Positions 10,627 through 20,128 of a stretch of DNA of 64,000 bases are shown piece by piece. The notes beneath the pieces were generated by a model. The model was not told where the DNA came from. It saw nothing but the letters and a program-made list of their open reading frames with translations, and did not search any database. The stretch is from Verrucomicrobiota bacterium (GTDB lineage: Bacteria > Verrucomicrobiota > Verrucomicrobiia > Limisphaerales > DSYF01), in the NCBI GenBank assembly GCA_025457615.1, contig JALOTZ010000014.1:1-64000 (forward strand). Reading direction: 5' to 3'. Each line of letters opens with the position of its first letter. The stretch's first letter is position 1. A program made the position numbers and the translations under genes.

Positions 10627-10734
10627 GGACCGCGAGTCCGCGACTCGCAGCGGCCACGCTGCTCCACACGCCCACAACCCACTCGCAGCCCACCCGCACC
10701 CGCGCAGCCGCTGCGGCTCACGGAGCCGCGCCCC
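10627..10734. repeat. Bipartite hairpin repeat, type C copy 1 (108 bp)
   Basis: ggaccgcgagtccgcgactcgcagc ... gctgcggctcacggagccgcgcccc; same 108-bp length as 44268-44375 and 47487-47594; extra left module at 10741-10764. Confidence 0.85.
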
Positions 10735-10878
10735 AACCAAGGACCGCGAGTCCGCGACTCGCGGTTTCAGGATGGTGGAAACTGGCCCTCACCCATCCAT
10801 TCGGAGTTCCATGTTGACGTGGCGGAACCGCCTGTTGCGCTTGCCCAACGACCGGCTCGCGTCGCACGATGACCCCGC

Positions 10879-11568
10879 ATGAACGCCGCCGTGATCGTCG
10901 CCGCCGGAAAAGGCACCCGCATGGGACGCGGGGTGGACAAGTTGTTCCTCGAAGTGGCCGGCCGCCCCGTCGTCGCCCACACCTGGCAACGATTCGAGCA
11001 GGCGGATTGCATTGATCGGATCGTGCTGGTGGTGCGCGCGGACATGCAGGACGAATTTCTGCGGATGGCCGGGCAGTATCGCTACGTCAAACCGCATCGG
11101 ATCGTGGTGGGAGGCCCCGAACGGCAGGACTCGGTCTGGAACGGCCTCGAGGCGCTGGAGCCCGGCACGGACATCGTGGCCATCCAGGACGCCGCGCGGC
11201 CTTGCGTGACCCAGGCACTGATCGAAGCCACCATCCTCGCGGCCCGCGAGACCGGCGCCGCCGTCGCGGCCCAGCCGGTGGTGGATACCATCAAGGAATC
11301 CTCGGATGGCCGGCTGATCGAGCGCACGGTTCCGCGCCACCGCCTTTGGGCCGTGCAAACCCCGCAGACGTTTCAGGTCCCGGTGATCCGCCGGGCCCTA
11401 CAGGCGGCACGCGAGCGGGGACTTTCGCTGACCGACGACACAGCAGCCTGCGAATTGATCGGTCAGTCCGTGCGCCTGGTTGTCCGCAACGATCCCAATC
11501 CCAAGGTCACCCTTCCGGCCGACCTGCCGTACGTAGAATCTCTCCTGCGTCAAACCATCCGCCCGTGA
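10879..11568 (+). CDS. ispD: 2-C-methyl-D-erythritol 4-phosphate cytidylyltransferase
   Basis: VIVAAGKGTRMG, QDAARPCV and TDDTAACE motifs. Confidence 0.95.
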   Translation: MNAAVIVAAGKGTRMGRGVDKLFLEVAGRPVVAHTWQRFEQADCIDRIVLVVRADMQDEFLRMAGQYRYVKPHRIVVGGPERQDSVWNGLEALEPGTDIVAIQDAARPCVTQALIEATILAARETGAAVAAQPVVDTIKESSDGRLIERTVPRHRLWAVQTPQTFQVPVIRRALQAARERGLSLTDDTAACELIGQSVRLVVRNDPNPKVTLPADLPYVESLLRQTIRP

Positions 11569-11578
11569 CGCTCCGTCG

Positions 11579-11719
11579 GCCATTCTCATTTTGGCCCGGA
11601 GATACGGCTCCCTGAGCCGCAGCATCCCCGCAACGGAAGGCCGTTTTCAATCTTCCAGTGGCCATGTTCCAGGCGAAGCGGCTGCGGGTCGCGGACCCGC
11701 GCTCCCAAATGAGAATGGC
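11579..11719. repeat. Bipartite hairpin repeat with terminal inverted repeats, type B copy 1
   Basis: TIRs gccattctcattttgg / cccaaatgagaatggc; strongly similar to 18423-18556. Confidence 0.85.
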
Positions 11720-11784
11720 TGGACGCTCCGTTCCGGCTCCTTGCCAAGCCCCCGGGCGCCCCTTATGGTCTGCCAGCCGAACCT

Positions 11785-13125
11785 ATGAAACGTCGCTTCA
11801 TTTACGGGGTGGTGCTGGCGGTGCTGGCCGTGAATCTGGGCGTGGGGCTCAGCCTCTATACCACGCTGGCCGCGTCCGGCCAGGAGGACAACGCCTATCC
11901 CAGCCTCGAACAGTTCGCCTACGTGCTGGAGCGGGTGCGGCGCGATTACGTGGACGGCGAAAAGCTCACCTACCAGGACCTGGTCCACGCCGCCCTCAAG
12001 GGCATGGTCAGCACGCTGGATCCGCACAGCGAATTTCTGGGCAGCGACCGCTACCAGGATCTGATGGACGACACCCAGGGAAGCTTCGGCGGCATCGGCG
12101 TGGTGGTGTCCATGCGCGAGGGCAAGCTCACGGTGGTGTCGCCCATGGAAGATTCCCCCGGATTCAAGGCCGGCATCCTTACCGGACACCTCATCGTCGC
12201 CATCAACGGACGCAGCACCGAGCGCATGTCGATCGAGGACGCGGTCAAACTGTTGCGCGGCGAACCCGGGACCGATGTGGACCTGACCACGATGGATCCC
12301 GCCACCGGCAAGACCAAGGACCACCATCTGACGCGGGAGGTGATCAAGGTGGACGTGGTCAAGGATTCCAAGGGCGGACGCCAGTTCGAGCTGGGCGAGG
12401 ACGGAATTGGCTACATCAGCATCAGCCAGTTCAACGAACAGGCCGGCGACGAGCTGGAGGCGGCGCTCACCAAGCTCAAGGAACAGGGGATGAAGGGATT
12501 GATCCTGGACCTGCGCTGGAACCCGGGCGGGCTGCTCGATCAGGCGGTGGCGGTGTGCAGCAAGTTCCTGCCGCGGGGCGACCTGGTGGTGACCACCGAG
12601 GGACGCACCCCGGCCCAGAACCGCGAGCAGCGCGCCGGGAGCCGAGGCCTGCGGTTTGCCGACGGACGCGAACTCCCCATGGTCGTGCTGGTCAATCTCG
12701 GCAGCGCCAGCGCGTCGGAAATCGTGGCCGGTTGTCTCCAGGACTACAAACGCGCCGTGATCATCGGCGAGAAGACTTTCGGCAAGGGCTCCGTGCAAAG
12801 CATCCTGCCGCTGGACGACGGCTCGGCCCTGCGCCTGACCACCGCCAAGTACTACACCCCCAGCCACAAGGTCATCCACGAAAAGGGCATCACCCCGGAT
12901 ATCCCGGTGGACCTGTCCGAAGACCTCCAGCAGAACGTCCGGCTCCGACGATCGCCCGGCGCGGTGGAATCCATGGACGAAGCCGAACGGGAACGCGTGT
13001 TATCCACCCCCGACCTCCAATACGATCGCGCGCGTGACCTGCTCAAGGGCATCCTCCTGTTCACCGAACGCGCCCCGGACCGCCTCGTCCCGGCCGGCAC
13101 CGAGGAACGCTGGGTCCGACGCTAG
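11785..13125 (+). CDS. S41-family C-terminal processing peptidase (PDZ domain)
   Basis: LEQFAYVLERVRRDYVD; PDZ; LDLRWNPGG; SASASEIVAGCLQDYKRAVIIGEKTFGKGSVQ. Confidence 0.95.
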   Translation: MKRRFIYGVVLAVLAVNLGVGLSLYTTLAASGQEDNAYPSLEQFAYVLERVRRDYVDGEKLTYQDLVHAALKGMVSTLDPHSEFLGSDRYQDLMDDTQGSFGGIGVVVSMREGKLTVVSPMEDSPGFKAGILTGHLIVAINGRSTERMSIEDAVKLLRGEPGTDVDLTTMDPATGKTKDHHLTREVIKVDVVKDSKGGRQFELGEDGIGYISISQFNEQAGDELEAALTKLKEQGMKGLILDLRWNPGGLLDQAVAVCSKFLPRGDLVVTTEGRTPAQNREQRAGSRGLRFADGRELPMVVLVNLGSASASEIVAGCLQDYKRAVIIGEKTFGKGSVQSILPLDDGSALRLTTAKYYTPSHKVIHEKGITPDIPVDLSEDLQQNVRLRRSPGAVESMDEAERERVLSTPDLQYDRARDLLKGILLFTERAPDRLVPAGTEERWVRR

Positions 13126-13140
13126 GCCGGCCTTGGGATT

Positions 13141-14163
13141 GTGATCCTCGCCCTCGAGACTTCCTGCGACGAGACCGCCGTCGCCGTCGTCCACCAAGGA
13201 CGCGTGCTGTCCAGCCTTGTCTCGTCCCAGACCCGGCTCCACCAGGAATACGGCGGCGTCGTGCCCGAACTGGCGGCCCGCGAACACCTGCGCAACCTCC
13301 TGCCCATCGCCCGGTCTGCCTTGAAGGAAGCCGGCGTGCGGAGGGAGGCCATCGACGCGGTGGCCGCCACACAGGGACCGGGCCTGCCCGGCGCACTGCT
13401 CGTCGGATTCAAGGCGGCGCAAGCCATGGCCTTCGCGTTACACAAGCCCTTCGTGGGTATTCATCATCATGAAGCCCACCTCTACTCCCCGTGGATCACG
13501 GGCGACCCGTGGGTTGCGGATTTCGCGGCGTTCCATCCAAACGTGGCCCTGATCGTCAGCGGTGGCCATACCATGCTCGTCCATGTCCGCGCCGAACTCG
13601 ATCACCGCGTGCTGGGCTCGACGCTGGATGACGCAGCCGGGGAATGTTTTGACAAGGTGGGCAAACTGCTCGGCCTGCCCTACCCCGCCGGTCCGGTGAT
13701 GGACCGTCTGGCCACCGGAGGCAATCCCCGGACCTACGACTTTCCGCGCCCGAAGAAGAACGATCCCGACGACGATTTCAGCTTCAGCGGATTGAAAACG
13801 TCCGTGCGCTACTTCCTGCGCGATCATCCCGGCTTGGCGGAGGATCCGCAGCGGTTGAAGGATCTTTGCGCCAGCGTGCAGGCGGCCATTGTCGAGGTGC
13901 TGGTCGCCAAGACGATGCGGGCCGCCGGGCGGTGCGCGGTGGACTGCGTCACCGCTGCGGGCGGCGTCACCTGCAACACCGAACTTCGGCGCCAACTGGC
14001 CCGCGCATGCGCCGCCCGGCGCCTGACCCTGCGCGTGGCCGAGGCAGCGCTCTGCACCGACAACGCGGCCATGGTCGGCGTGCTGGCCGAGCGCAAACTG
14101 GCGTGCGGACAAGGCTTGACCGGACTCGATGCCGAGCCGGCGCCCGGTCTGGCGTTGGGATGA
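13141..14163 (+). CDS. tsaD: tRNA N6-adenosine threonylcarbamoyltransferase
   Basis: GTG start; LALETSCDETAVAVV, HHHEAHLYSPW, SGGHTMLV. Confidence 0.97.
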   Translation: MILALETSCDETAVAVVHQGRVLSSLVSSQTRLHQEYGGVVPELAAREHLRNLLPIARSALKEAGVRREAIDAVAATQGPGLPGALLVGFKAAQAMAFALHKPFVGIHHHEAHLYSPWITGDPWVADFAAFHPNVALIVSGGHTMLVHVRAELDHRVLGSTLDDAAGECFDKVGKLLGLPYPAGPVMDRLATGGNPRTYDFPRPKKNDPDDDFSFSGLKTSVRYFLRDHPGLAEDPQRLKDLCASVQAAIVEVLVAKTMRAAGRCAVDCVTAAGGVTCNTELRRQLARACAARRLTLRVAEAALCTDNAAMVGVLAERKLACGQGLTGLDAEPAPGLALG

Positions 14164-14307
14164 CGCGGCGGCCTGTTCCGACGGATGCCTCGCGCCAAGC
14201 TGCAAGGCCGCCAAGGCTGGGAGACTCGGCGCAAAGCGCGGACTCCAGCGGAAGCGTGAAGATGACTGGGAAGCCAGCTCTTTGCGACTTCGCGTCTTTG
14301 CGCGAGG

Positions 14308-14637
14308 TCAACCCTTGGACACCCGTTCAGGCGGACCCGGCTTGAGCCGCACCAGGGTGGCACCCCAACTGCCCAACGATTCGCTCGCCAGTGTGAAGGA
14401 CTCCACGTTGGGATCCCGTGCCAGCAACGCATGCACTGTGCGGCGCAGATGACCGATTCCCTTCCCGTGAACCACCCGCACGGTCCGCAGGCCCGCCTTC
14501 CGGCACTCGGCCAGGTATTCCGGCACCAGATCCTTCACGTCCCGGGGCCGGAATGTGTGCAGGTCCAGTTCCCCCGTGATCGGAATGCGCACCGGTTCAT
14601 CGTCCACCCCGCCAGTGTTCCTCTCCCAACCACGCAT
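14308..14637 (-). CDS. Smr-domain protein
   Basis: LDLHTFRPRDVKDLVPEYLAECRKAGLRTVRVVHGKGIGHLRRTV is a canonical Smr domain. Confidence 0.85.
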   Translation of the reverse strand: MRGWERNTGGVDDEPVRIPITGELDLHTFRPRDVKDLVPEYLAECRKAGLRTVRVVHGKGIGHLRRTVHALLARDPNVESFTLASESLGSWGATLVRLKPGPPERVSKG

Positions 14638-14727
14638 GAAAAGCCGGCAATTGTCCGAAAAAGCGGGATTTTCCGCGAAGTGCCGGTTGCAGGAACCTCC
14701 AGCCATTCCCTACCCTGCCCACCGGGC

Positions 14728-17409
14728 ATGGCTGAATTGCTTCCCATCTACGAAATCGAGCCGGAGATCATCGGCGCGCTCCAGCAGCGGCGACGCCTGA
14801 TCCTGTCGGCTCCCACCGGGTCGGGCAAGTCCACCCAGGTGCCGCAGATGCTGCTCAAGCACGGCCTGCTCGACGGCGGAGGACCCGAAATCGGAAATCC
14901 AAAATCGGAAATCCGCAATGGAATGCGCAGCCGCGTGGTTGTTCTACAACCCCGCCGCATTGCCGCCCGCCTGCTCGCCGCCCGCGTGGCGGAGGAGTTG
15001 AACGTCCGACTCGGCCAGGCGGTGGGTTACCAGATCCGGTTCGAGAATGTCACCTCGCCCGACACCCGCCTCTGCTTTGTCACCGAGGGCGTGTTGCTGC
15101 GGCAGATGGTCGAGGACCCGAACCTGACGGGCATTGCCGCCATCCTCTTCGATGAATTCCACGAGCGCCATCTCTACGGCGACATCACCCTGGCGCGGGC
15201 CCTGGACATCCAGGAAACGACGCGGCCGGACCTGCGGCTGGTGGTGATGTCCGCCACGCTCGATTCCGCGCTGCTCGAACGCTACCTCTCCGGGCAGCGG
15301 GCGGAGCGCCGGCCCGAGCTGGACTGCGTCACACTGTCTTCGGCGGGCCGGGTGTATCCCGTCGGGATTCACTACAGCGACACCCCCGCCTACACCCAGC
15401 GCGAGCCGGTCTGGGAACAAGCGGCGGATGCCTTTGCCCGCTACGTGGCCGAGGGCGGCGAGGGTGATGTGCTGGTGTTCATGCCGGGCGCGTTCGAGAT
15501 CGCGCGCACGATTGACGCCATTGGGCAGCGGCCGGAGTCGAAAGGCTTCCTCCGCCTGCCTCTACACGGCGAGTTGAACCCGCACGACCAGGATGCCGCG
15601 GTGGCCCGGTATCAACAACGGAAGGTGGTCGTGGCCACGAACGTCGCCGAAACCTCGCTGACCATCGACGGGGTCCGGTTGGTGATCGATTCCGGCCTGG
15701 CCCGCATCCCGCGCTTCGACCCCTATCGCGGCATCAACACGCTGCTGGTCGAGAAGATCTCGCAGGCCAGCGCGGATCAGCGGACCGGCCGGGCCGGACG
15801 CACCGCGCCGGGCGAGTGTTACCGGCTCTGGAGCGAGGAGGAGCATCGCGACCGGACCGTGCAGGAGAAGCCCGAGGTACAACGCCTGGACCTGGCGGAA
15901 GTGGTGCTCACGCTCAAGGCGGCCGGCGTGGACAACCTCCACGACTTCCGCTGGCTCGAACATCCCGGCGACCAGCGCTTGGAGCATGCGGAGGAACTGC
16001 TGGTGGACCTGGGAGCGCTGGCCAAGGCGGAGGGCGGAGGGCGGAGGACAGAGACTGATCCGTCTGATCCATCCGCAATCTGCAAGCTGCATTCGGCCAT
16101 CACCCCCCTGGGCCGTCGGATGCTGGCGTTCCCGTTGCACCCGCGTTACTCGCGCATGCTGCTGGCGGCACACGAACTCGGCTGCGTTTACCAGGCCTGC
16201 CTGGTGGCGGCGCTGACGCAGGGGCGCGACCTCCTGCTGCGCAAGGTGGACAAGTCCTCGAAGGATTACCGCGAGGATTTGCTCGGGGACAAGGCGCCGT
16301 CGGATTTCTTCCTCCTGATGCGCGCCTGGAACTACGCGGCGAAGAACAACTTTGCGCTCGAGGCCTGCCGACGCATGGGCATCCACGCCGTCACCGCCCG
16401 GCAGGTGGGCCCGCTGCTGGAACAGTTCCTCCGCATCGCCCGGCGGGAGGGGCTCGAGGCCGAACCGCGCCCCGCCAACGACGAGGCGTTGCAGAAATGC
16501 ATCCTGATCGGGTTCAGCGACCGCGTGGCGCGAAGGCTCGATTCCGGCACGCTGCGCTGCGAACTGGTGCATAACCGACGCGGTGTGCTGGCCCGCGAAA
16601 GCGCCGTCCAACACGCGACGATCTTCGTGCCGGCGGAAGTGCGCGAGGTCGGGCAGCACGGCGGCGACACGCAAACCATCCTGTCGCTGGCCACGGAGAT
16701 CAGACAGGAGTGGCTCACCGAACTGTTTCCCGAGGATCTGGCCCGGGAACTCGAGGTGTTCTACGACGCGACGGCCCGGCGCGTGTATGCCGAGGAGTTG
16801 CAAACCTTCCGCGGACTCGAACTCGAGGCGCGCACGATCGAGCCGCCCCCGCTCGAACCAGCCGCCAAACTCCTGGCCGAACAGGTGGTAGCCGGCAAAC
16901 TCGCGCTCAAGGAATGGGACCATTCGGTCGAGCAATGGATCACGCGCCTGAACCTGCTGGCGAAGTGGTGTCCGGAGTTCGAGCTGCCGCCGCTCACCCC
17001 GGCGGATCACCAGACGTTGATCGAGCAACTTTGTCACGGCGCCTTCACCTACAAGGAAATCAAGGATCGTCCGGTCAAACCCGTGCTGCGCGACTGGCTC
17101 AATCCGATGCAACGCCAGCTCCTCGAGGAACACGCGCCCGAGCGGCTCAAGCTCTCGAACGGTCGCACCCCCAAGGTGGCGTATTCCGAAACCGAACCGC
17201 CCCACATCGCGCTGCGGATCCAGGAGCTCTACGACGTCACCGAGACACCGAAGATTGCGATGGGCCGCGTGCCGGTGCTGCTCCACATTTTGGCGCCGAA
17301 CAATCGCCCCGTGCAGATCACCCGCGACCTGGCCGGCTTCTGGCGCGAGCACTATCCGAAGGTGAAGTCCGAACTTCAGCGCAAGTATCCCAAGCACCCG
17401 TGGCGGTAG
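14728..17409 (+). CDS. hrpB: ATP-dependent helicase HrpB (DEAH)
   Basis: SAPTGSGKSTQVP, LFDEFHERHL, MSATLD, QRTGRAGRTAPGECYRLW; HrpB-type C-terminus (VTETPKIAMGRVPVLLHILAPNNRPVQITRDLAGFW). Confidence 0.94.
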   Translation: MAELLPIYEIEPEIIGALQQRRRLILSAPTGSGKSTQVPQMLLKHGLLDGGGPEIGNPKSEIRNGMRSRVVVLQPRRIAARLLAARVAEELNVRLGQAVGYQIRFENVTSPDTRLCFVTEGVLLRQMVEDPNLTGIAAILFDEFHERHLYGDITLARALDIQETTRPDLRLVVMSATLDSALLERYLSGQRAERRPELDCVTLSSAGRVYPVGIHYSDTPAYTQREPVWEQAADAFARYVAEGGEGDVLVFMPGAFEIARTIDAIGQRPESKGFLRLPLHGELNPHDQDAAVARYQQRKVVVATNVAETSLTIDGVRLVIDSGLARIPRFDPYRGINTLLVEKISQASADQRTGRAGRTAPGECYRLWSEEEHRDRTVQEKPEVQRLDLAEVVLTLKAAGVDNLHDFRWLEHPGDQRLEHAEELLVDLGALAKAEGGGRRTETDPSDPSAICKLHSAITPLGRRMLAFPLHPRYSRMLLAAHELGCVYQACLVAALTQGRDLLLRKVDKSSKDYREDLLGDKAPSDFFLLMRAWNYAAKNNFALEACRRMGIHAVTARQVGPLLEQFLRIARREGLEAEPRPANDEALQKCILIGFSDRVARRLDSGTLRCELVHNRRGVLARESAVQHATIFVPAEVREVGQHGGDTQTILSLATEIRQEWLTELFPEDLARELEVFYDATARRVYAEELQTFRGLELEARTIEPPPLEPAAKLLAEQVVAGKLALKEWDHSVEQWITRLNLLAKWCPEFELPPLTPADHQTLIEQLCHGAFTYKEIKDRPVKPVLRDWLNPMQRQLLEEHAPERLKLSNGRTPKVAYSETEPPHIALRIQELYDVTETPKIAMGRVPVLLHILAPNNRPVQITRDLAGFWREHYPKVKSELQRKYPKHPWR

Positions 17410-17531
17410 CCGGGCTCAGTCTGGAAACGGCAGTTCAACCAAGGAGAACGCAGAGAACACAGAGATGAATTTTTTGTATGGCCCGACGCGTTCAAAGAAC
17501 GAAAAGAAAAGGGGTCGGGCCAGAATGGCGC

Positions 17532-18017
17532 TTAGTTAAGGGCTCGGTAATTGCGGGGTCTTGCCTTCCAGTATCTGCCGCGATGTTGGACTTCAACGAA
17601 CTGACGGCGTGGGCGGGTGAGCAACGGATACTGTTTGGGCCGACGCTTGAGCGCCCGGGGTTCGCGCCGGTGGGGTCGCAAGGGAACCGGGTCGCGCCCC
17701 AGAGTGAGTAGTAGATCGTTCCAGAGCTGACGGCGCAGTTGACGTGAGCGCGCCCGGCCGATGGCCGCGCTGTATTGGCGGAGCGCATCCAACGTGCCTT
17801 TGAAACTGAGTCGATCCAAGCTGGCATCGTGCAGCAGCGCCGCCTCGGCCATCACGCAGCGCACCAGGTTGTGAGCAATGAAGTAGGCCAACACTTCCTT
17901 GCGTGCCATTGCCGGAGACTGACAGCGCAACAACTCCATGCCCATCGTGGTCTTCACATCGCGCAGACACAGTTCCAAACGCCAACGTCGGCCATAAAGT
18001 GCGGCCAGTTCTTCTTC
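17532..18017 (-). pseudogene. IS4-type transposase, C-terminal DDE fragment
   Basis: LYGRRWRLELCLRDVKTTMGMELLRCQSPAMARKEVLAYFIAHNLVRCVM; N-terminal catalytic region missing. Confidence 0.85.
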
Positions 18018-18371
18018 GTCGTCCGAATTACGGTCCAAAGGGAGGCGCTGAAGGATTTCGGCGGAGAAGGCGCGATAGCCGGTGTGGTATTCCGATAGCG
18101 TGGCGCCGAGAGCCAGGTTTTCGGTGAGGGTGAGGAACCGGTTGGAAACGTATTTCCACCAGGGCATGCCGCCTTTGAGCGCGTAGCCACCGAGAATGCG
18201 TGCCCCGATCACGCAAGGGTGGAGGCGGTTGACAATCATGGAGGCCATGGCCGGAATGAGGGCGGGGATATACTGGTAATCGGGGTGGATCATCACCACG
18301 ACGTCCGCGCGTGCCTCGATGGCGAGACGGCAGCAGGTTTTTTGGTTGGCACCGGTCATGGTCACGGTCAT
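18018..18371 (-). pseudogene. GT2 (dolichol-P-mannose synthase-like) glycosyltransferase, internal fragment fused to transposase
   Basis: NQKTCCRLAIEARADVVVMIHPDYQYIPALIPAMASMI...SEYHTGYRAFSAEILQRLPLDRNSDD; truncated at both ends, same ORF continues into the transposase. Confidence 0.82.
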
Positions 18372-18422
18372 CGGTCAAGGGCCAACAGCGGCCCCGCGGG
18401 TGGTCTGCGTTTCTCAGCAGCA

Positions 18423-18556
18423 ATTCTCATTTTGGCCCGGAGCGCGGCCCGATGAGCTGCAGCGCCCCCGCCACGGAAGGCGGTTCTCAATCTTCCAGTG
18501 GCCTGATTCCAAGCGAAGCGGCTGCGGGTCGCGGACCCGCGCTCCAAAATGAGAAT
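18423..18556. repeat. Bipartite hairpin repeat with TIRs, type B copy 2
   Basis: attctcattttgg ... ccaaaatgagaat; matches 11579-11719. Confidence 0.85.
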
Positions 18557-18615
18557 GACTGGTTTCTTGGCGCTTCCCGTTGACAAGCCCTTGGACGTTT
18601 GGCCACTCTGCACGC

Positions 18616-19536
18616 ATGTCGAAGCCAGCCTTGGGTCGTGGACTGGGCGCGCTGTTGGGATCCTTGCCGGTCACTGCCAAGCCCGCCATGGATGTGGTGT
18701 CCCCGGTCACCTCCACGGAGACCGCACCCGTGGGGTTCGACGGCGAGCAAGTCCAGCAGGTTCCGTTGAGCCAGGTGCATCCCTGCCCCCTGCAACCGCG
18801 CAAACAATTCGCGGCGGAATCCCTGCAGGAACTGGCCGATTCCATCCGCGAAAACGGCATCGTCCAGCCCCTGATCGTGCGCCAGGGGGCGGCTGGATTG
18901 GAGTTGATCGCCGGGGAACGGCGCTGGCGCGCGGCCCAGATGGCGGCGTTGTCCACCGTGCCGGTGATTGTGCGCGAGGCCGACGACCGCGCGGTGCTGG
19001 AGCTGGCCCTCATCGAGAATCTTCAGCGCGAGAATCTCAATCCGATGGAGGAAGCCCAGGGCTACGCCCAGTTGGTGGGACAGTTCGAACTGACCCAGGA
19101 CGACGTGGCCAAGCGGGTGGGCAAGAGCCGGGCCGCCGTCGCCAACGCCCTGCGTCTGCTGCGGCTGGAGCCTTCGATCCAATCGCTGATTCGCGAGGGG
19201 CGGTTGTCGGTCGGGCACGCCAAGGTCATCCTGGGCCTCGCCGATCCGCTCCAGCAAGCGCAGGCGGCCGAACGCGTCGTCAAGGAAGCCCTCAACGTGC
19301 GGCAAACCGAGGGCTTGGTAGCGCGGCTGCAGAAACCCGCCGATCAGGCGCCGAAATCGCAGTTGCCTACCCGGACCGACGCCCACGTCGCCCACCTGGA
19401 AGGCCGCATCCGCGAGCGGGTGGGCACCAAGGTTCGTCTCAGCTACAAGGCCGGCAAAGGCAGCGTCGAGATCTCCTTCTTCAGTGACGACGAACTGGAG
19501 CGCCTCCTCCAACTGTTGGGCGTCCAGGCCGGCTGA
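18616..19536 (+). CDS. parB: Chromosome partitioning protein ParB
   Basis: SKPALGRGLGALLGS; PLIVRQGAAGLELIAGERRWRAAQ; ALIENLQRENLNPMEEA. Confidence 0.96.
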   Translation: MSKPALGRGLGALLGSLPVTAKPAMDVVSPVTSTETAPVGFDGEQVQQVPLSQVHPCPLQPRKQFAAESLQELADSIRENGIVQPLIVRQGAAGLELIAGERRWRAAQMAALSTVPVIVREADDRAVLELALIENLQRENLNPMEEAQGYAQLVGQFELTQDDVAKRVGKSRAAVANALRLLRLEPSIQSLIREGRLSVGHAKVILGLADPLQQAQAAERVVKEALNVRQTEGLVARLQKPADQAPKSQLPTRTDAHVAHLEGRIRERVGTKVRLSYKAGKGSVEISFFSDDELERLLQLLGVQAG

Positions 19537-19546
19537 TCCGCGTTCC

Positions 19547-20128
19547 ATGGTCCTGCCTATCGTTTTCTACGGTCATCCGGTGCTGCGGGCCAAGGGCGCC
19601 CGGATCGAGAAGGTCACCCCGGACATCCAAGCCCTCATTCGAGACATGCTCGAAACCATGGAGGAAAACCACGGGGTCGGCCTGGCCGCGCAACAGGTGG
19701 GCAAGGCATTGCAGTTGACCGTGATCGATGTGCGGCCGGTGACGGACCGGCCATCGTGGGTGGAAATGGACGGACAACGTGTGGACCCGAACCGCCTGAT
19801 GCCGCTGGTGTTGATCAACCCCCAGATCACGCTCCTGGGCGAGTCCGAAACCGGGCCGGAAGGGTGTCTGAGCTTTCCGGAGCTGTTCGCGGAGATCGCC
19901 CGTCCGGAGAGTGTGGAGGTGAAAGCCACCAACGGCGAAGGAAAACCCCTGACGTTTCGCTGCGGCGGCCTGCTGGCCCGGGCAGTCCAGCATGAGGTGG
20001 ATCACCTCAACGGCATCCTGTTCATTGACCGGATGACGTCCAAGGACAAGCAGACGTTGCGGGACGAACTGGACGCGCTGCAAGCCGAGACCCGTGCCCG
20101 GTTGCCGCGGAGCGGGCCGGGTCAGTAA
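19547..20128 (+). CDS. def: Peptide deformylase
   Basis: GVGLAAQQVG, EGCLSFPE, QHEVDHLNG motifs. Confidence 0.97.
   Translation: MVLPIVFYGHPVLRAKGARIEKVTPDIQALIRDMLETMEENHGVGLAAQQVGKALQLTVIDVRPVTDRPSWVEMDGQRVDPNRLMPLVLINPQITLLGESETGPEGCLSFPELFAEIARPESVEVKATNGEGKPLTFRCGGLLARAVQHEVDHLNGILFIDRMTSKDKQTLRDELDALQAETRARLPRSGPGQ

Noticed and set aside
10627-10764. CRISPR array
   Set aside because: Palindromic units occur once or twice at dispersed intergenic sites; no regular repeat-spacer array and no cas genes.
15562-17397. 611-aa minus ORF over hrpB
   Set aside because: Antisense to intact helicase motifs.
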